From positions 1-42,273 of the forward strand of contig JAQBOP010000390.1 of the NCBI GenBank assembly GCA_028287975.1: a stretch of DNA of 42,273 nt. The letters are read 5' to 3'. This DNA is from Mucilaginibacter sp. (lineage in GTDB: Bacteria; Bacteroidota; Bacteroidia; Sphingobacteriales; Sphingobacteriaceae). Position 1 is the stretch's first letter, and every line of letters starts with the position of its first letter. Under the pieces are notes generated by a model. It was not told the origin of the DNA. It did not search any database and saw nothing but the letters and a program-made list of their open reading frames with translations. This document shows positions 1 to 8,036 of this stretch, piece after piece. Made by a program: the position numbers and the translations under genes.

Positions 1-552
1 AAACACGATGAAGAGCTGGATAATATAACTGCTTATGTAAATGAGTTAAGTAAGGCACTGAAAACTAAAGATATATCAGTTAAATTCGACAAGCGCGATA
101 CGCACCGCCCGGGGGCCAAATTCGCGGAATATGAGTTGAAAGGTGTGCCTTTGCGCGTAGCCATCGGCAGCCGCGATATGCAAAACGGAACCGTAGAACT
201 GGCGCGACGTGATACCAAAACCAAGGAAACTGTTAGCCAGGAAGGTTTGGCTGAACATATTGAAAAGCTGTTAGAAGAAATTCAAACAAACATTTACCAA
301 AAGGCCGCTAACTTCCGTACCGAAAATACTACCGAGGTTGACACTTACGAAGAGTTTAAACGTTTATTGGACGAAAAACCGGGATTTCTTTCAGCACACT
401 GGGATGGCACAGCAGAAACCGAACAACAAATAAAAGACGAAACCAAGGCTACTATACGTTGTATCCCGTTAAATAATAAACAGGAAGAGGGGAAATGTAT
501 ATTGACAGGTAAGCCAAGTAGCCAAAGGGTACTATTCGCCAGAGCATACTAA
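1..552 (+). CDS. proS: Prolyl-tRNA synthetase, C-terminal part (5' end outside window)
   Basis: This is the C-terminal part of class II prolyl-tRNA synthetase, which charges tRNA-Pro in the cytoplasm. The reading frame is open from base 1, so the start codon lies before the window; about 183 residues are visible. They cover the end of the anticodon-binding fold (RPGAKFAEYELKGVPLRVAIG, then a segment with ELARRD) and the extra C-terminal domain of the archaeal/eukaryote-like ProRS, ending in a segment with GKCILTGKPS and VLFARAY. That short form without the editing insertion is usual in Bacteroidota. The stop codon is immediately followed by a palindromic G/C-run repeat (553-581). The identification is firm from the C-terminal motifs; the catalytic core cannot be inspected here. 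Confidence 0.93.
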   Translation, partial: KHDEELDNITAYVNELSKALKTKDISVKFDKRDTHRPGAKFAEYELKGVPLRVAIGSRDMQNGTVELARRDTKTKETVSQEGLAEHIEKLLEEIQTNIYQKAANFRTENTTEVDTYEEFKRLLDEKPGFLSAHWDGTAETEQQIKDETKATIRCIPLNNKQEEGKCILTGKPSSQRVLFARAY

Positions 553-641
553 GCCCCCTAACCCCCTAAAGGGGGAATAATGGAGGCTAAAGAAAAAAAA
601 ATATTCACTTTAAGTACCCCCTTTAGGGGGGCGGAGGGGGC
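553..641. repeat. Inverted pair of palindromic G/C-run repeats (copies A and B)
   Basis: Copy A (553-581) starts directly after the proS stop and contains the palindromic core CCCCCTAAAGGGGG preceded by a second C-run. Copy B (617-641) is an inverted, slightly diverged version with core CCCCCTTTAGGGGG, and ends one base before the next start codon at 642. The two copies flank about 35 A-rich bases and could fold into one long hairpin, the layout of REP doublets (REPINs). Copy A is identical over 29 bases to copy C at 1777-1805. No gene lies in the interval. Whether the hairpin also stops or stabilises transcripts is not known. Confidence 0.8.
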
Positions 642-1793
642 ATGAAATTCGCAACAAAAGCAATACACGCAGGGCAAGAGCCCGATCCATCAACCGGCGC
701 GGTAATGACGCCGATATACCAGACATCTACCTACTGGCAAAAATCGCCGGGCGATCACCAGGGGTATGAGTATTCGCGTGGGACGAACCCCACGCGTAAG
801 GCTCTGGAAAATTGCCTGGCAGCTTTAGAGAACGCCAAATTCGGACTTGCTTTTTCAAGCGGTATGGGCGCTACCGATGCCGTAATGAAATTGCTTTTAC
901 CCGGTGACGAGGTAATTACCGGCGATGACTTATACGGCGGCTCGTACCGTATGTTCACCAAGATCTTTGCTAATTACGGTATCAAATTCCATTTTCTTGA
1001 TCTTTCAAACCCCGAGGTCATCCGCGAACATACTAATGCCAATACCAAACTGATCTGGATAGAAACGCCGACAAATCCGACGATGCAGATCGTTGATATA
1101 GCGGCAGTGACCAAAATCGGCAAAGAAAAAGGTTTGCTTACGGTGGTTGACAACACTTTCGCTTCGCCGTACCTGCAAAACCCGATAGACCTGGGGGCTG
1201 ATATTGTGATGCATTCGGTTACCAAATACATTGGCGGCCACTCTGACGTGGTAATGGGCGCCTTAATGATGAACAATGAGGAACTGTATAAACGCCTGTT
1301 CTTCATCTACAATGCCTGCGGCGCTACACCGGGGCCTATGGATAGTTTTTTGGTGCTGCGCGGCATAAAAACGTTGCACCTACGCATGAAAGCCCATTGC
1401 GAGAACGGCCGTAAAATAGCTGAATTCCTGAAGACGCACCCTAAAGTGGATAAGATCTACTGGCCCGGTTTTACCGATCATCCTAATCACGAGATCGCCA
1501 AAAAACAAATGCGCGATTTTGGCGGCATGATCTCTATTACCCTCAAGGATGCCGATCTGAAAGAAACATTCCGCATAGCATCATCATTCAAAGTTTTCAC
1601 ATTAGCCGAATCATTGGGCGGGGTTGAATCATTGATCAATCACCCCGTAACCATGACGCATGCATCTATACCAAAAGAAGCCCGTGAAAAAGTTGGCGTG
1701 GTTGATAACTTACTGCGTTTGAGTGTAGGGGTGGAGGATGTGGATGATTTGCTGGATGATTTAAAACAGGCGTTAAGCCCCCTAACCCCCTAA
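642..1793 (+). CDS. PLP-dependent trans-sulfuration enzyme (cystathionine gamma-synthase / gamma-lyase family)
   Basis: This cytoplasmic Cys/Met-metabolism PLP enzyme of fold type I acts in interconversion of homoserine, cysteine and cystathionine. Its 383 residues match the usual family length. Visible marks are the N-terminal TKAIHAGQ, the phosphate-binding YEYSRGTNPTR, the SSGMGA loop, ETPTNPT, the cofactor aspartate in VVDNTFASP, the PLP lysine K195 in HSVTKYIGGHSD, and AESLGGVESLINHP near the C-terminus. Sequence reading alone does not separate cystathionine gamma-synthase from beta- or gamma-lyase, so no symbol is given. The ATG at 642 abuts repeat copy B. The last residues (SPLTP and stop) are encoded by repeat copy C, so the normal C-terminus has probably been rewritten by a few residues; the catalytic region is intact. 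Confidence 0.92.
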   Translation: MKFATKAIHAGQEPDPSTGAVMTPIYQTSTYWQKSPGDHQGYEYSRGTNPTRKALENCLAALENAKFGLAFSSGMGATDAVMKLLLPGDEVITGDDLYGGSYRMFTKIFANYGIKFHFLDLSNPEVIREHTNANTKLIWIETPTNPTMQIVDIAAVTKIGKEKGLLTVVDNTFASPYLQNPIDLGADIVMHSVTKYIGGHSDVVMGALMMNNEELYKRLFFIYNACGATPGPMDSFLVLRGIKTLHLRMKAHCENGRKIAEFLKTHPKVDKIYWPGFTDHPNHEIAKKQMRDFGGMISITLKDADLKETFRIASSFKVFTLAESLGGVESLINHPVTMTHASIPKEAREKVGVVDNLLRLSVGVEDVDDLLDDLKQALSPLTP

Positions 1794-1859
1794 AGGGGGA
1801 ATAATTATGCAATTTCAACCTGCTAATCAACTCCCCCTTCAGGGGGCTGGGGGGCTTCG
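1777..1859. repeat. Second inverted pair of the same palindromic repeat (copies C and D), overlapping two genes
   Basis: Copy C (1777-1805) is identical over 29 bases to copy A at 553-581 and holds the stop codon (1791-1793) of the trans-sulfuration gene. Copy D (about 1831-1859) is the inverted partner, with CCCCCTTCAGGGGG followed by a further G-run, and lies inside the next reading frame, where it is translated. The pairs A/B and C/D therefore bracket the gene 642-1793. This is the behaviour of a scattered REP/REPIN-like element rather than of a single terminator. Confidence 0.8.
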
Positions 1860-2634
1860 GGGCTCTCTTGACGCCAAAGTAACCCAATACAACCAACCCG
1901 GTTTTATTGCCAATGACCCTATATCCATTCCGCACATGTTCACTAAAAAGCAGGATATCGAGATCATGGGTTTTTGGGCCGCAACACTGGCCTGGGGGCA
2001 GCGTGTTACTATCATCAATAAATGCAAGGAGTTAATTACTTTGATGGATGGCGCTCCTTATGATTTTATCATCAATCACGAAGAGATAGACCTGAAGAAA
2101 CTACTACACTTTAAACACCGCACATTTAATGATATCGATACGCTGTATTTTATAAGTTTCTTCAGGTATCATTATACCAATCATGAATCTTTAGAATCGG
2201 CATTCATACCCGCCACTGGGCATTACTCTGCCGAAACCGGGCTTAACGGCTTTCGTGATTACTTTTTTTCCCTGCCCGATTTTCCGCACCGAACCAAAAA
2301 GCATGTATCGTCGCCATCGCAAAAATCAACCTGCAAGCGCCTGAATATGTTCTTGCGATGGATGGTGCGTAAGGATGATAACGGCGTTGACTTTGGTATC
2401 TGGAACCGGATCAAACCCTCAAACCTCATCATGCCCTGCGATCTGCACGTTGATCGCGTAGCCCGAAAACTTAACCTCATCACCCGTAAACAAACAGACT
2501 GGCAAACTGCTGTCGAGCTAACTGAGCGCCTCCGTGAGTTTGACCCAACTGATCCCGTTAAATATGATTTCGCTTTATTTGGATTGGGGATTGAAGAACG
2601 TTGGGGCGCTAATGAAATTTTGTCGATATTGTAA
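1807..2634 (+). CDS. TIGR02757 (DUF2400) family protein with a repeat-encoded N-terminus
   Basis: This protein of unknown biochemical role belongs, as far as can be judged by eye, to the TIGR02757/DUF2400 family common in Bacteroidota. Supporting segments are YNQPGFIANDPISIPH, the stretch ending FWAATLAWGQR, FKHRTFND, FLRWMVRKDDNGVDFGIW, and the C-terminal LIMPCDLHVDRVARKL followed by FDPTDPVKYDFALFGLGI. The length (275 aa) fits the family. ATG 1807 is the only plausible in-frame ATG before the conserved region. Residues about 9-20 (LPLQGAGGLRG) are a translation of repeat copy D and look unlike family sequence, which appears to begin near LDAKVTQYN. The repeat has thus become part of the gene without breaking the frame. 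Confidence 0.82.
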   Translation: MQFQPANQLPLQGAGGLRGSLDAKVTQYNQPGFIANDPISIPHMFTKKQDIEIMGFWAATLAWGQRVTIINKCKELITLMDGAPYDFIINHEEIDLKKLLHFKHRTFNDIDTLYFISFFRYHYTNHESLESAFIPATGHYSAETGLNGFRDYFFSLPDFPHRTKKHVSSPSQKSTCKRLNMFLRWMVRKDDNGVDFGIWNRIKPSNLIMPCDLHVDRVARKLNLITRKQTDWQTAVELTERLREFDPTDPVKYDFALFGLGIEERWGANEILSIL

Positions 2635-2641
2635 TAGTTAA

Positions 2642-2671
2642 TTGTCATCTCTCACTATCGTTCGATGACAA
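2642..2671. other. Inverted repeat in the gap before the DUF5655-like gene
   Basis: An 8-base perfect inverted repeat, TTGTCATC (2642-2649) and GATGACAA (2664-2671), with a 14-base loop lies 7 bases after the TIGR02757 stop. It is followed by A rather than T residues on the plus strand, so it is a poor terminator for the upstream gene. It may be an RNA hairpin or the remnant of another small repeat. Confidence 0.35.
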
Positions 2672-2683
2672 AAAATTATAGAT

Positions 2684-3043
2684 ATGCAAGACGATAAACG
2701 CCTATCACAATTCCTAACCGGTAAATCAGTACATACGCTTGCGCTCTATAATCATTTTATCAGCGAGTTTGAAAAGATCGGCGATATCAAAGTCGAACCT
2801 ACCAAAACCATGATCGGTATCTCCAACTCGCATAAACGCATTGCCTGGATAACGCAATTAGGTAAAAACTTTATCCACGTGGTTTTTCCGTTCGGGCAGC
2901 CTTATGAAGATAATTTATGTTTTCAAAAAGTAGGGCAGGTGCCGGGCCAGCAGCAGTTTAATCACCACTTAAGGGTATTAACTGCAGATGATATTAATGA
3001 GGAAGTTTTTGGGTTTATGCAAATAGCGTATAACGAGGGCTGA
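2684..3043 (+). CDS. DUF5655-like small protein
   Basis: This is a small soluble protein of 119 residues without signal peptide or membrane segment. The pattern FLTGKSVHTLALYNHFISEF, then IKVEPTKTMIGI and a strand-rich core containing FIHVVFPFGQPYED, resembles DUF5655 domains, which often stand alone or at the C-terminus of DUF4287 proteins. Its function is unknown. It lies 49 bases after the TIGR02757 gene on the same strand and may be co-transcribed, although the hairpin at 2642-2671 separates them. ATG 2684 is the first in frame. The family call rests on motif memory only. Confidence 0.6.
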   Translation: MQDDKRLSQFLTGKSVHTLALYNHFISEFEKIGDIKVEPTKTMIGISNSHKRIAWITQLGKNFIHVVFPFGQPYEDNLCFQKVGQVPGQQQFNHHLRVLTADDINEEVFGFMQIAYNEG

Positions 3044-3080
3044 AACAAATTCAGTGTAGCTAATTATTCTCCGGTTACAG

Positions 3081-3110
3081 TTGTAGATAATTGATTTGAT
3101 TGTATATTTG
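3081..3110 (+). promoter_or_regulatory. Bacteroidota housekeeping promoter for the MG2/plug protein gene
   Basis: A TTG (3081-3083), a 19-base spacer and TATATTTG (3103-3110) match the Bacteroidota sigma-A pattern TTG-N19-TAnnTTTG exactly. Transcription would begin around 3115-3118, shortly before ATG 3132. This excludes the upstream TTG codon at 3096 and supports 3132 as the start. Confidence 0.6.
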
Positions 3111-3131
3111 GTCATGCCTCCTTCTTATCCC

Positions 3132-6100
3132 ATGAAATTTACTTGTCAAATATTACTGTCTGTCTTGTTATCGCTAATACCGGTTGTTGTATTTGCCCAG
3201 TCAGGCTACGATGTATCCGGAATTGTTACCGGTGAAAAAGGAGAACCAGTTAAAAGCGCCACGGTTTTTATCGGCGGATCAGAACGGGTAACTCATACCG
3301 GCGAAGATGGTCGTTTTAAATTTAGCAGCGTGCCCCAGGGGACTTTTCAACTTTCTGTTCAGGTACTTGGCTACAGCCCGTTAACCCGCAATATCATAGT
3401 TAAAGCGGCGCCCGTTAATGTCGACCTGCAGCTAACTGTAAAATCAATAGTGCTTGAAGGCGTACAAATAGGAAAGAAAAGCGCGTGGGAAAGCAATTTC
3501 AAATTGTTCAAAGAGACCTTTTTAGGCGCATCAGCCAACGCAAGGCAATGTGTTATCGTTAATCCTAAAGTTATAAACTTTAGCACTAAAAAAGGACTGC
3601 TGCTGGCAGATGCAGACGACTTTTTAATTATAGAAAACAAGCGACTGGGCTACAGGCTCCGTTACCAGTTGGAAGATTTTGGATATAGCACTGCAGAAGA
3701 TTTAGCTTTGTATCATGGCGAATGTACCTTTGAAGAGCTTGACGGAACAGATGAACAAAAGAAAGAATGGGCAAAAAATCGTTTGGATACTTATAAGGGC
3801 TCATTTACGCACTTTCTGCGGTCGGTATACAGTAACAAAGTTTTAGAAAATGGCTTTATAACAAGGCCTTTATATGGATATGGATCACAGAGAATTAACC
3901 CTGACATCGAGGATCGCGACAAATTGGTAATAAACGACGGCCAGGTAAAGTTTGACTCGCTGGTAGCTTCTATTGATACCAGTTTTAAATCATTTAAGTT
4001 TAAACAATTATACGTCCTATATGATCCCCAAAAGGCGCGAACTTTTTTTGCGAACGCATCTAATAAGCTGAAAACTATAATAATTGATAATAAAGCAACG
4101 GTATTGAAGTTGGCATCAGGCGGCGCCATAATAGACAGAAAAGGAAGTCATACAGATTACCGGGATTTCTTTATTTATGGCAACTGGGCAAAGGCAAGGG
4201 TGGCCGACCAATTACCTGTTGAATATCAACCGCCTTTCGTCCCTTTAGCGCAAAAAGATTATCCTACGGACATGTTGGCCGCCAAACTTCAAAAGTGGAG
4301 GGATAGCATTCCGCAGGAAAAACTGTATCTGCAACTTGATAAGCCTTGTTATGCGCATAGCGATACCATTTGGTTTAAAGGTTACCTTACCATTGGCAGC
4401 AGGCATGAGCGTTCTGCCTTAAGCGGCGCTGTTTACGTAGACCTGATAGGCCAACAGGATGAAGTGATAAATGAACTGAAACTACCGGTTAGCTCAGGAA
4501 TGGTGGCAGGCAACTTTGTACTTGATGATACTCTGAAAGATGGCAGGTACCGCATACGTGCCTTTACCCGGTGGATGCGAAACGCGGGCGAAGACTACTT
4601 TTTTGACCAGGCGTTTAACATTGGCAATCCTGTTAAAGCCGTGAAAGAAAAAGATAATAACAGTAATTTACAACAAACAGACATACAATTTTTCCCGGAG
4701 GGTGGTAGCCTGGTAAACGGCCTTTCTTCAAGAGTAGGCTTTAAGGCGGTAGGTGTGAACGGACTCGGACAAATGATCAGCGGTAAGGTCACTGATAATG
4801 ACCATAAAGAAGTAGCCGATATTATTACCCTACATGCCGGTATAGGCAGTTTTTTATTGAAGCCGTTATCCGGCAAAACCTATACGGCTAATATCAATTT
4901 TACTGACGGAACAACCAAAAGTGTTGCGTTACCGGCAGCTTTGGATCAGGGTTACGTACTTAATGTATATCAGCCCAACCGGGATAGTATATTGGTACGC
5001 GTACGTGCATCTGCCACCCTGCAGTCGTCAACCATTTATCTGGTGGTACACAGCAGCGGCGAGGTTATCTCTGCATTGCCGATAGTATTTAGTGGTGCCG
5101 TGTCATCTGTTTGGCTGGATAAGAGGGCGTTTCCGAGCGGTATAGCCCAATTTACCATTTTCAACACCAATAATGAACCCCTTAATGAGCGTATCGCATT
5201 TATCAAGACCGATGACCAAATGAAACTGACAGTTAAAGCAGCGAAAACCGGTTATAAAGGCAGGGAGCATGTGCAACTAAATTTAGATGCGAATGACAGC
5301 GACGATAAACCAACTTTTGGCAATTTCTCTGTAACGGTGACAGATGAAAGTAAGGTGCCTGTTGACGAAAATACGGAGAGCACCATCTTCTCTAACATTT
5401 TACTAAAATCAGACCTTAAAGGCTATATAGAAAAACCTAATTACTATTTCACGGCCGATACAGACACCATAAATATTGCATTGGACAACCTGATGCTGAC
5501 ACAGGGCTATCGCAGGTTTGAATGGAAGCTGCTGGATAATATGGTGAATATTAAACCGGCTTTCGCTGCCGAAGGCCTGGGATCTGCTATTTCCGGACTG
5601 GTTACCACATTAAGTCATCAACCTTTAGCTAAAGCCAACGTGCTGATCACATCTATCAGGGCCGGATTCAAAAGAGATACTGTTACGGATGTTAACGGCA
5701 GGTTTAAGTTTGATAAAATGTTTATTGGCGACAGCCTTAAATTTGTGGTACAAGCCCGCGATGCCCGGGGTAGCGATAAAGTAATTATTGTTTTAGACAG
5801 CATTTCGCAAATAAAACTTGACGGTAATAGCGGAAAAATCAATAAAATAATGGCCGCGACTGACGCTTATCCAAAAAATGATGATCAGGACAGGCAAACA
5901 ATAGTTAATTTAAAAGGAAACAACTTGTTAAATCAGGTTAACATCAAAACACAGGAGACAAAAAAAGTAGATAAAACTATAGCACCGCAGAGCACCTTTA
6001 AGGTGCCTGAACAAGGAGCGGATCAAACAATTACCATTTCTAACCCGGAAAGTTACCCCACCCTGACGATGGCTTTGGAGGCCATTTTACCGGGAATACG

Positions 6101-6683
6101 CGTTGACATTGACGAAAACGGTTATAATGAATTGGTAAGCGCGCGCCCATCGAATGGGTTGGTTAAAGCAAATAGCAACAAAAATGAAGGTAAAGAAATA
6201 GGCCTGATAGTTAACGGAAGAAAAATAACAAGCAAAAGTGAGGCTGATGAAATATTACAAGGCAGTATCTTACCTGAAGATGTGGCAAAGATAGAGATAG
6301 TAAGATCTAATGTAGCTGTGATGAATTACCTGCACAGCCCTGATGAACCTGGCGGAGGTTACGCCGGTTATGTTTTGCTTTTTACAAAACTTGTATCGTC
6401 AAAAAGGCAGTATAATCCAAGCATTGCTAACATTACGCCTAAAGGCTTCAATACGACACGCACTTTTTATTCTCCACGCTATAACCATCCGGAGGATAGT
6501 AATAACAAACCGGACCAGCGTACTACGATTTACTGGAATCCTTACCTTAATACGGATGCGACAGGAAAGGCAACGTTTGAATTTTATAATGCCGATGGCC
6601 CTGGGAGATATCGTGTTGTGGTAGAAGGCATTAACGCCGCCGGCGAATTAGGCAGAACGGTATATCATTATACATTGGAGTAA
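3132..6683 (+). CDS. Large exported protein with carboxypeptidase-like, MG2-like and TonB-plug domains
   Basis: This protein of about 1183 residues belongs to the Bacteroidota group annotated as carboxypeptidase-regulatory-like/MG2/TonB-plug proteins. ATG 3132 gives a clean signal peptide (MKFTCQ, a hydrophobic run, then VVVFAQ); the frame is also open from a TTG at 3096, but the promoter lies across that site. Domains in order: an Ig-like CarboxypepD_reg domain (about 25-105), a mixed region, an MG2-like segment starting near 395 (KLYLQLDKPCYAHSDTIWFKGY), a second Ig-like domain (about 813-885), a plug-like region (about 970-1090, with LEAILPGIRV and an EIVRS motif), and a C-terminal strand with PYLNTDATGKATFEFYNAD. 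No outer-membrane barrel follows the plug, so it is not a complete TonB receptor. Periplasmic or surface placement is likely; its role is unknown. Confidence 0.8.
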   Translation: MKFTCQILLSVLLSLIPVVVFAQSGYDVSGIVTGEKGEPVKSATVFIGGSERVTHTGEDGRFKFSSVPQGTFQLSVQVLGYSPLTRNIIVKAAPVNVDLQLTVKSIVLEGVQIGKKSAWESNFKLFKETFLGASANARQCVIVNPKVINFSTKKGLLLADADDFLIIENKRLGYRLRYQLEDFGYSTAEDLALYHGECTFEELDGTDEQKKEWAKNRLDTYKGSFTHFLRSVYSNKVLENGFITRPLYGYGSQRINPDIEDRDKLVINDGQVKFDSLVASIDTSFKSFKFKQLYVLYDPQKARTFFANASNKLKTIIIDNKATVLKLASGGAIIDRKGSHTDYRDFFIYGNWAKARVADQLPVEYQPPFVPLAQKDYPTDMLAAKLQKWRDSIPQEKLYLQLDKPCYAHSDTIWFKGYLTIGSRHERSALSGAVYVDLIGQQDEVINELKLPVSSGMVAGNFVLDDTLKDGRYRIRAFTRWMRNAGEDYFFDQAFNIGNPVKAVKEKDNNSNLQQTDIQFFPEGGSLVNGLSSRVGFKAVGVNGLGQMISGKVTDNDHKEVADIITLHAGIGSFLLKPLSGKTYTANINFTDGTTKSVALPAALDQGYVLNVYQPNRDSILVRVRASATLQSSTIYLVVHSSGEVISALPIVFSGAVSSVWLDKRAFPSGIAQFTIFNTNNEPLNERIAFIKTDDQMKLTVKAAKTGYKGREHVQLNLDANDSDDKPTFGNFSVTVTDESKVPVDENTESTIFSNILLKSDLKGYIEKPNYYFTADTDTINIALDNLMLTQGYRRFEWKLLDNMVNIKPAFAAEGLGSAISGLVTTLSHQPLAKANVLITSIRAGFKRDTVTDVNGRFKFDKMFIGDSLKFVVQARDARGSDKVIIVLDSISQIKLDGNSGKINKIMAATDAYPKNDDQDRQTIVNLKGNNLLNQVNIKTQETKKVDKTIAPQSTFKVPEQGADQTITISNPESYPTLTMALEAILPGIRVDIDENGYNELVSARPSNGLVKANSNKNEGKEIGLIVNGRKITSKSEADEILQGSILPEDVAKIEIVRSNVAVMNYLHSPDEPGGGYAGYVLLFTKLVSSKRQYNPSIANITPKGFNTTRTFYSPRYNHPEDSNNKPDQRTTIYWNPYLNTDATGKATFEFYNADGPGRYRVVVEGINAAGELGRTVYHYTLE

Positions 6684-6863
6684 GATTTGAAAAAGGACAG
6701 GGCAAATTGTTGATAGTAAATCGCTGTCCATTTAAATTTCCTTTCTATAATATGTGACGATTTTTTTTCGCTCGTTGTTTTGCCTGAAAAATTCAAAAAT
6801 CACAAGCATCTTATACACAGGTTTTTGTGTCTTTTTTACCTATAAATTTACTGACTTATCCTT

Positions 6864-6969
6864 TGTTTCATTTTGTTTCACTGATTTTTAATAAAGTGTT
6901 TATAAACAGTTAGTTAACCAAAAATCTTGTTTCACTTGTTTCATTTGTTTCACACTTTCGTGAAACAAA
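6864..6969. repeat. Five spaced TGTTTCA repeats ending in a 10-bp hairpin
   Basis: The 292-base gap 6684-6975 holds no gene. It contains TGTTTCA at 6864-6870, 6874-6880, 6928-6934, 6937-6943 and 6946-6952; the last three are spaced exactly 9 bases apart. The final copy forms a perfect 10-bp inverted repeat, TTTGTTTCAC (6944-6953) with GTGAAACAAA (6960-6969), loop 6 bases. No T-tract follows on either strand, so it is not a classical intrinsic terminator. It sits 6 bases beyond the stop of the minus-strand ndpA-like gene. It could be a protein-binding array, an RNA 3'-end structure or a mobile-DNA boundary. Confidence 0.7.
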
Positions 6970-6975
6970 ACAACC

Positions 6976-8028
6976 TTACTGCTCCTCCTTAAAAAACACC
7001 TTGTAGTAATTCATCGCTTTCTCATCATCAAAGCCTTTTTCTATCAACTTGTTATCGCCATGGATATAGATATGGAAGTTCTTATCCAGCTTTAATACGC
7101 TTTTATAAACGCGGGCCTGCTTCTTTACCGCGTTGTTCGAGATCTCGAAAGTGTCGCCAATGCGAGTATCAAACTCGTCCTCGTACTGGCTCTTAAACGT
7201 TTTAAACGACTCGATAGCTTTTGGGTTAGCAATAACCTCGTCAGCAAACTCGTCCATATCGAAAGTTTCCTTTTCCTTAAAATACTTCATCGATCGGTTA
7301 AGCAGGTCTATCTTATCGGTCTTGGTCATGTCAAACTCTTCGTCGATCTTATTGGTAACGAAGTTTTTGTAGATGCCCAGCGCGTTACTGGTTTGGTTAT
7401 AGCTATCGTTACGGATCTTTAGTTGCAGAAAATCATCCTTCCAATAAACAGCGGCATCCTGTCCGCGGCTGGCATTGTCAATCACCACAACCTTATAGCC
7501 GTTCTCTTTTTCGATATTGAAGATCAGGCAGCCTTTATTTATATTATTAATGTTTAATCCTGAATCTAGTTCGATTTCAACTTTATTTGAAGTAAAATTG
7601 GTTTTAATAAATGAATCTTTTGACTCTGATTTAACTATGCAAATTGCGTCAACAACATCATTATCTATAATACATTGACTAAAGTATGAAACATATAATT
7701 CACCCCCTTGAATTTTAGGATGGGTCGATTTTTCATAAAGATGTTGAGCGATATTTTTAGATTTTAAATCGAAGCTATTTATATCAGAAAAAATAGAATT
7801 TGAAAAATTGTAAACGTTATTTAATTCTATTTGTGATTCATGCCAAAAGTTATATGTTTCAAGTTCTTTAAAACCAGAAAGAAAATAATTAGTAACTACA
7901 TCTTTTAATTCATCTGTCAAGTTAACATTGCTAATTTCAGGTGCAAATAGTGGTTCACCTTTTTCTTTATTTCCAACAGAATAAATTGAAAGGTTTACTA
8001 GTCTTGCATTGGAAAAATTTATAGTCAT
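6976..8028 (-). CDS. NdpA/YejK-type 37-kDa nucleoid-associated protein, compositional mosaic
   Basis: This cytoplasmic DNA-associated protein has 350 residues, the usual length of the PF04245 family (E. coli YejK/NdpA). Supporting segments are LYVSYFSQCIIDNDVVDAIC, CLIFNIEKENGYKVVVID, QDAAVYWKDDFLQL, and the C-terminal IYIHGDNKLIEKGFDDEKAM. No signal peptide or membrane segment is present. It is the third gene of a minus-strand operon, starting 8 bases after the membrane-protein gene. Base use is split: bases 7141-7500 (C-terminal half) are about 40-53% G+C per 60-base line, while 7561-7800 fall to 22-32%. The change comes near 7510-7550, around residue 165. This suggests that a resident 3' half was joined to an imported 5' half. 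The family call is fairly confident; a role in defence is inference. Confidence 0.75.
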   Translation of the reverse strand: MTINFSNARLVNLSIYSVGNKEKGEPLFAPEISNVNLTDELKDVVTNYFLSGFKELETYNFWHESQIELNNVYNFSNSIFSDINSFDLKSKNIAQHLYEKSTHPKIQGGELYVSYFSQCIIDNDVVDAICIVKSESKDSFIKTNFTSNKVEIELDSGLNINNINKGCLIFNIEKENGYKVVVIDNASRGQDAAVYWKDDFLQLKIRNDSYNQTSNALGIYKNFVTNKIDEEFDMTKTDKIDLLNRSMKYFKEKETFDMDEFADEVIANPKAIESFKTFKSQYEDEFDTRIGDTFEISNNAVKKQARVYKSVLKLDKNFHIYIHGDNKLIEKGFDDEKAMNYYKVFFKEEQ

Positions 8029-8036
8029 TTCGTTGT

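Noticed and set aside
553-641. Ordinary terminator after proS
   Set aside because: The same sequence recurs at 1777-1859, where it is translated, so it is better explained as a dispersed repeat, although it might also terminate transcription.
1666-1935. Minus-strand 89-aa frame across the repeat pair C/D
   Set aside because: It is a product of the repeat and of the antisense of two real genes; low-complexity proline/leucine-rich translation.
3096-3131. Upstream TTG start for the MG2/plug protein
   Set aside because: A perfect promoter motif overlaps it and ATG 3132 gives a clean signal peptide.
6864-6969. CRISPR array
   Set aside because: The repeat unit is only 7 bases with 2-3 base spacers in the regular part; no cas gene is present.
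6944-6969. Intrinsic terminator of the ndpA-like operon
   Set aside because: The 10-bp stem is perfect but no T-tract follows it on either strand; kept only as part of the repeat array.
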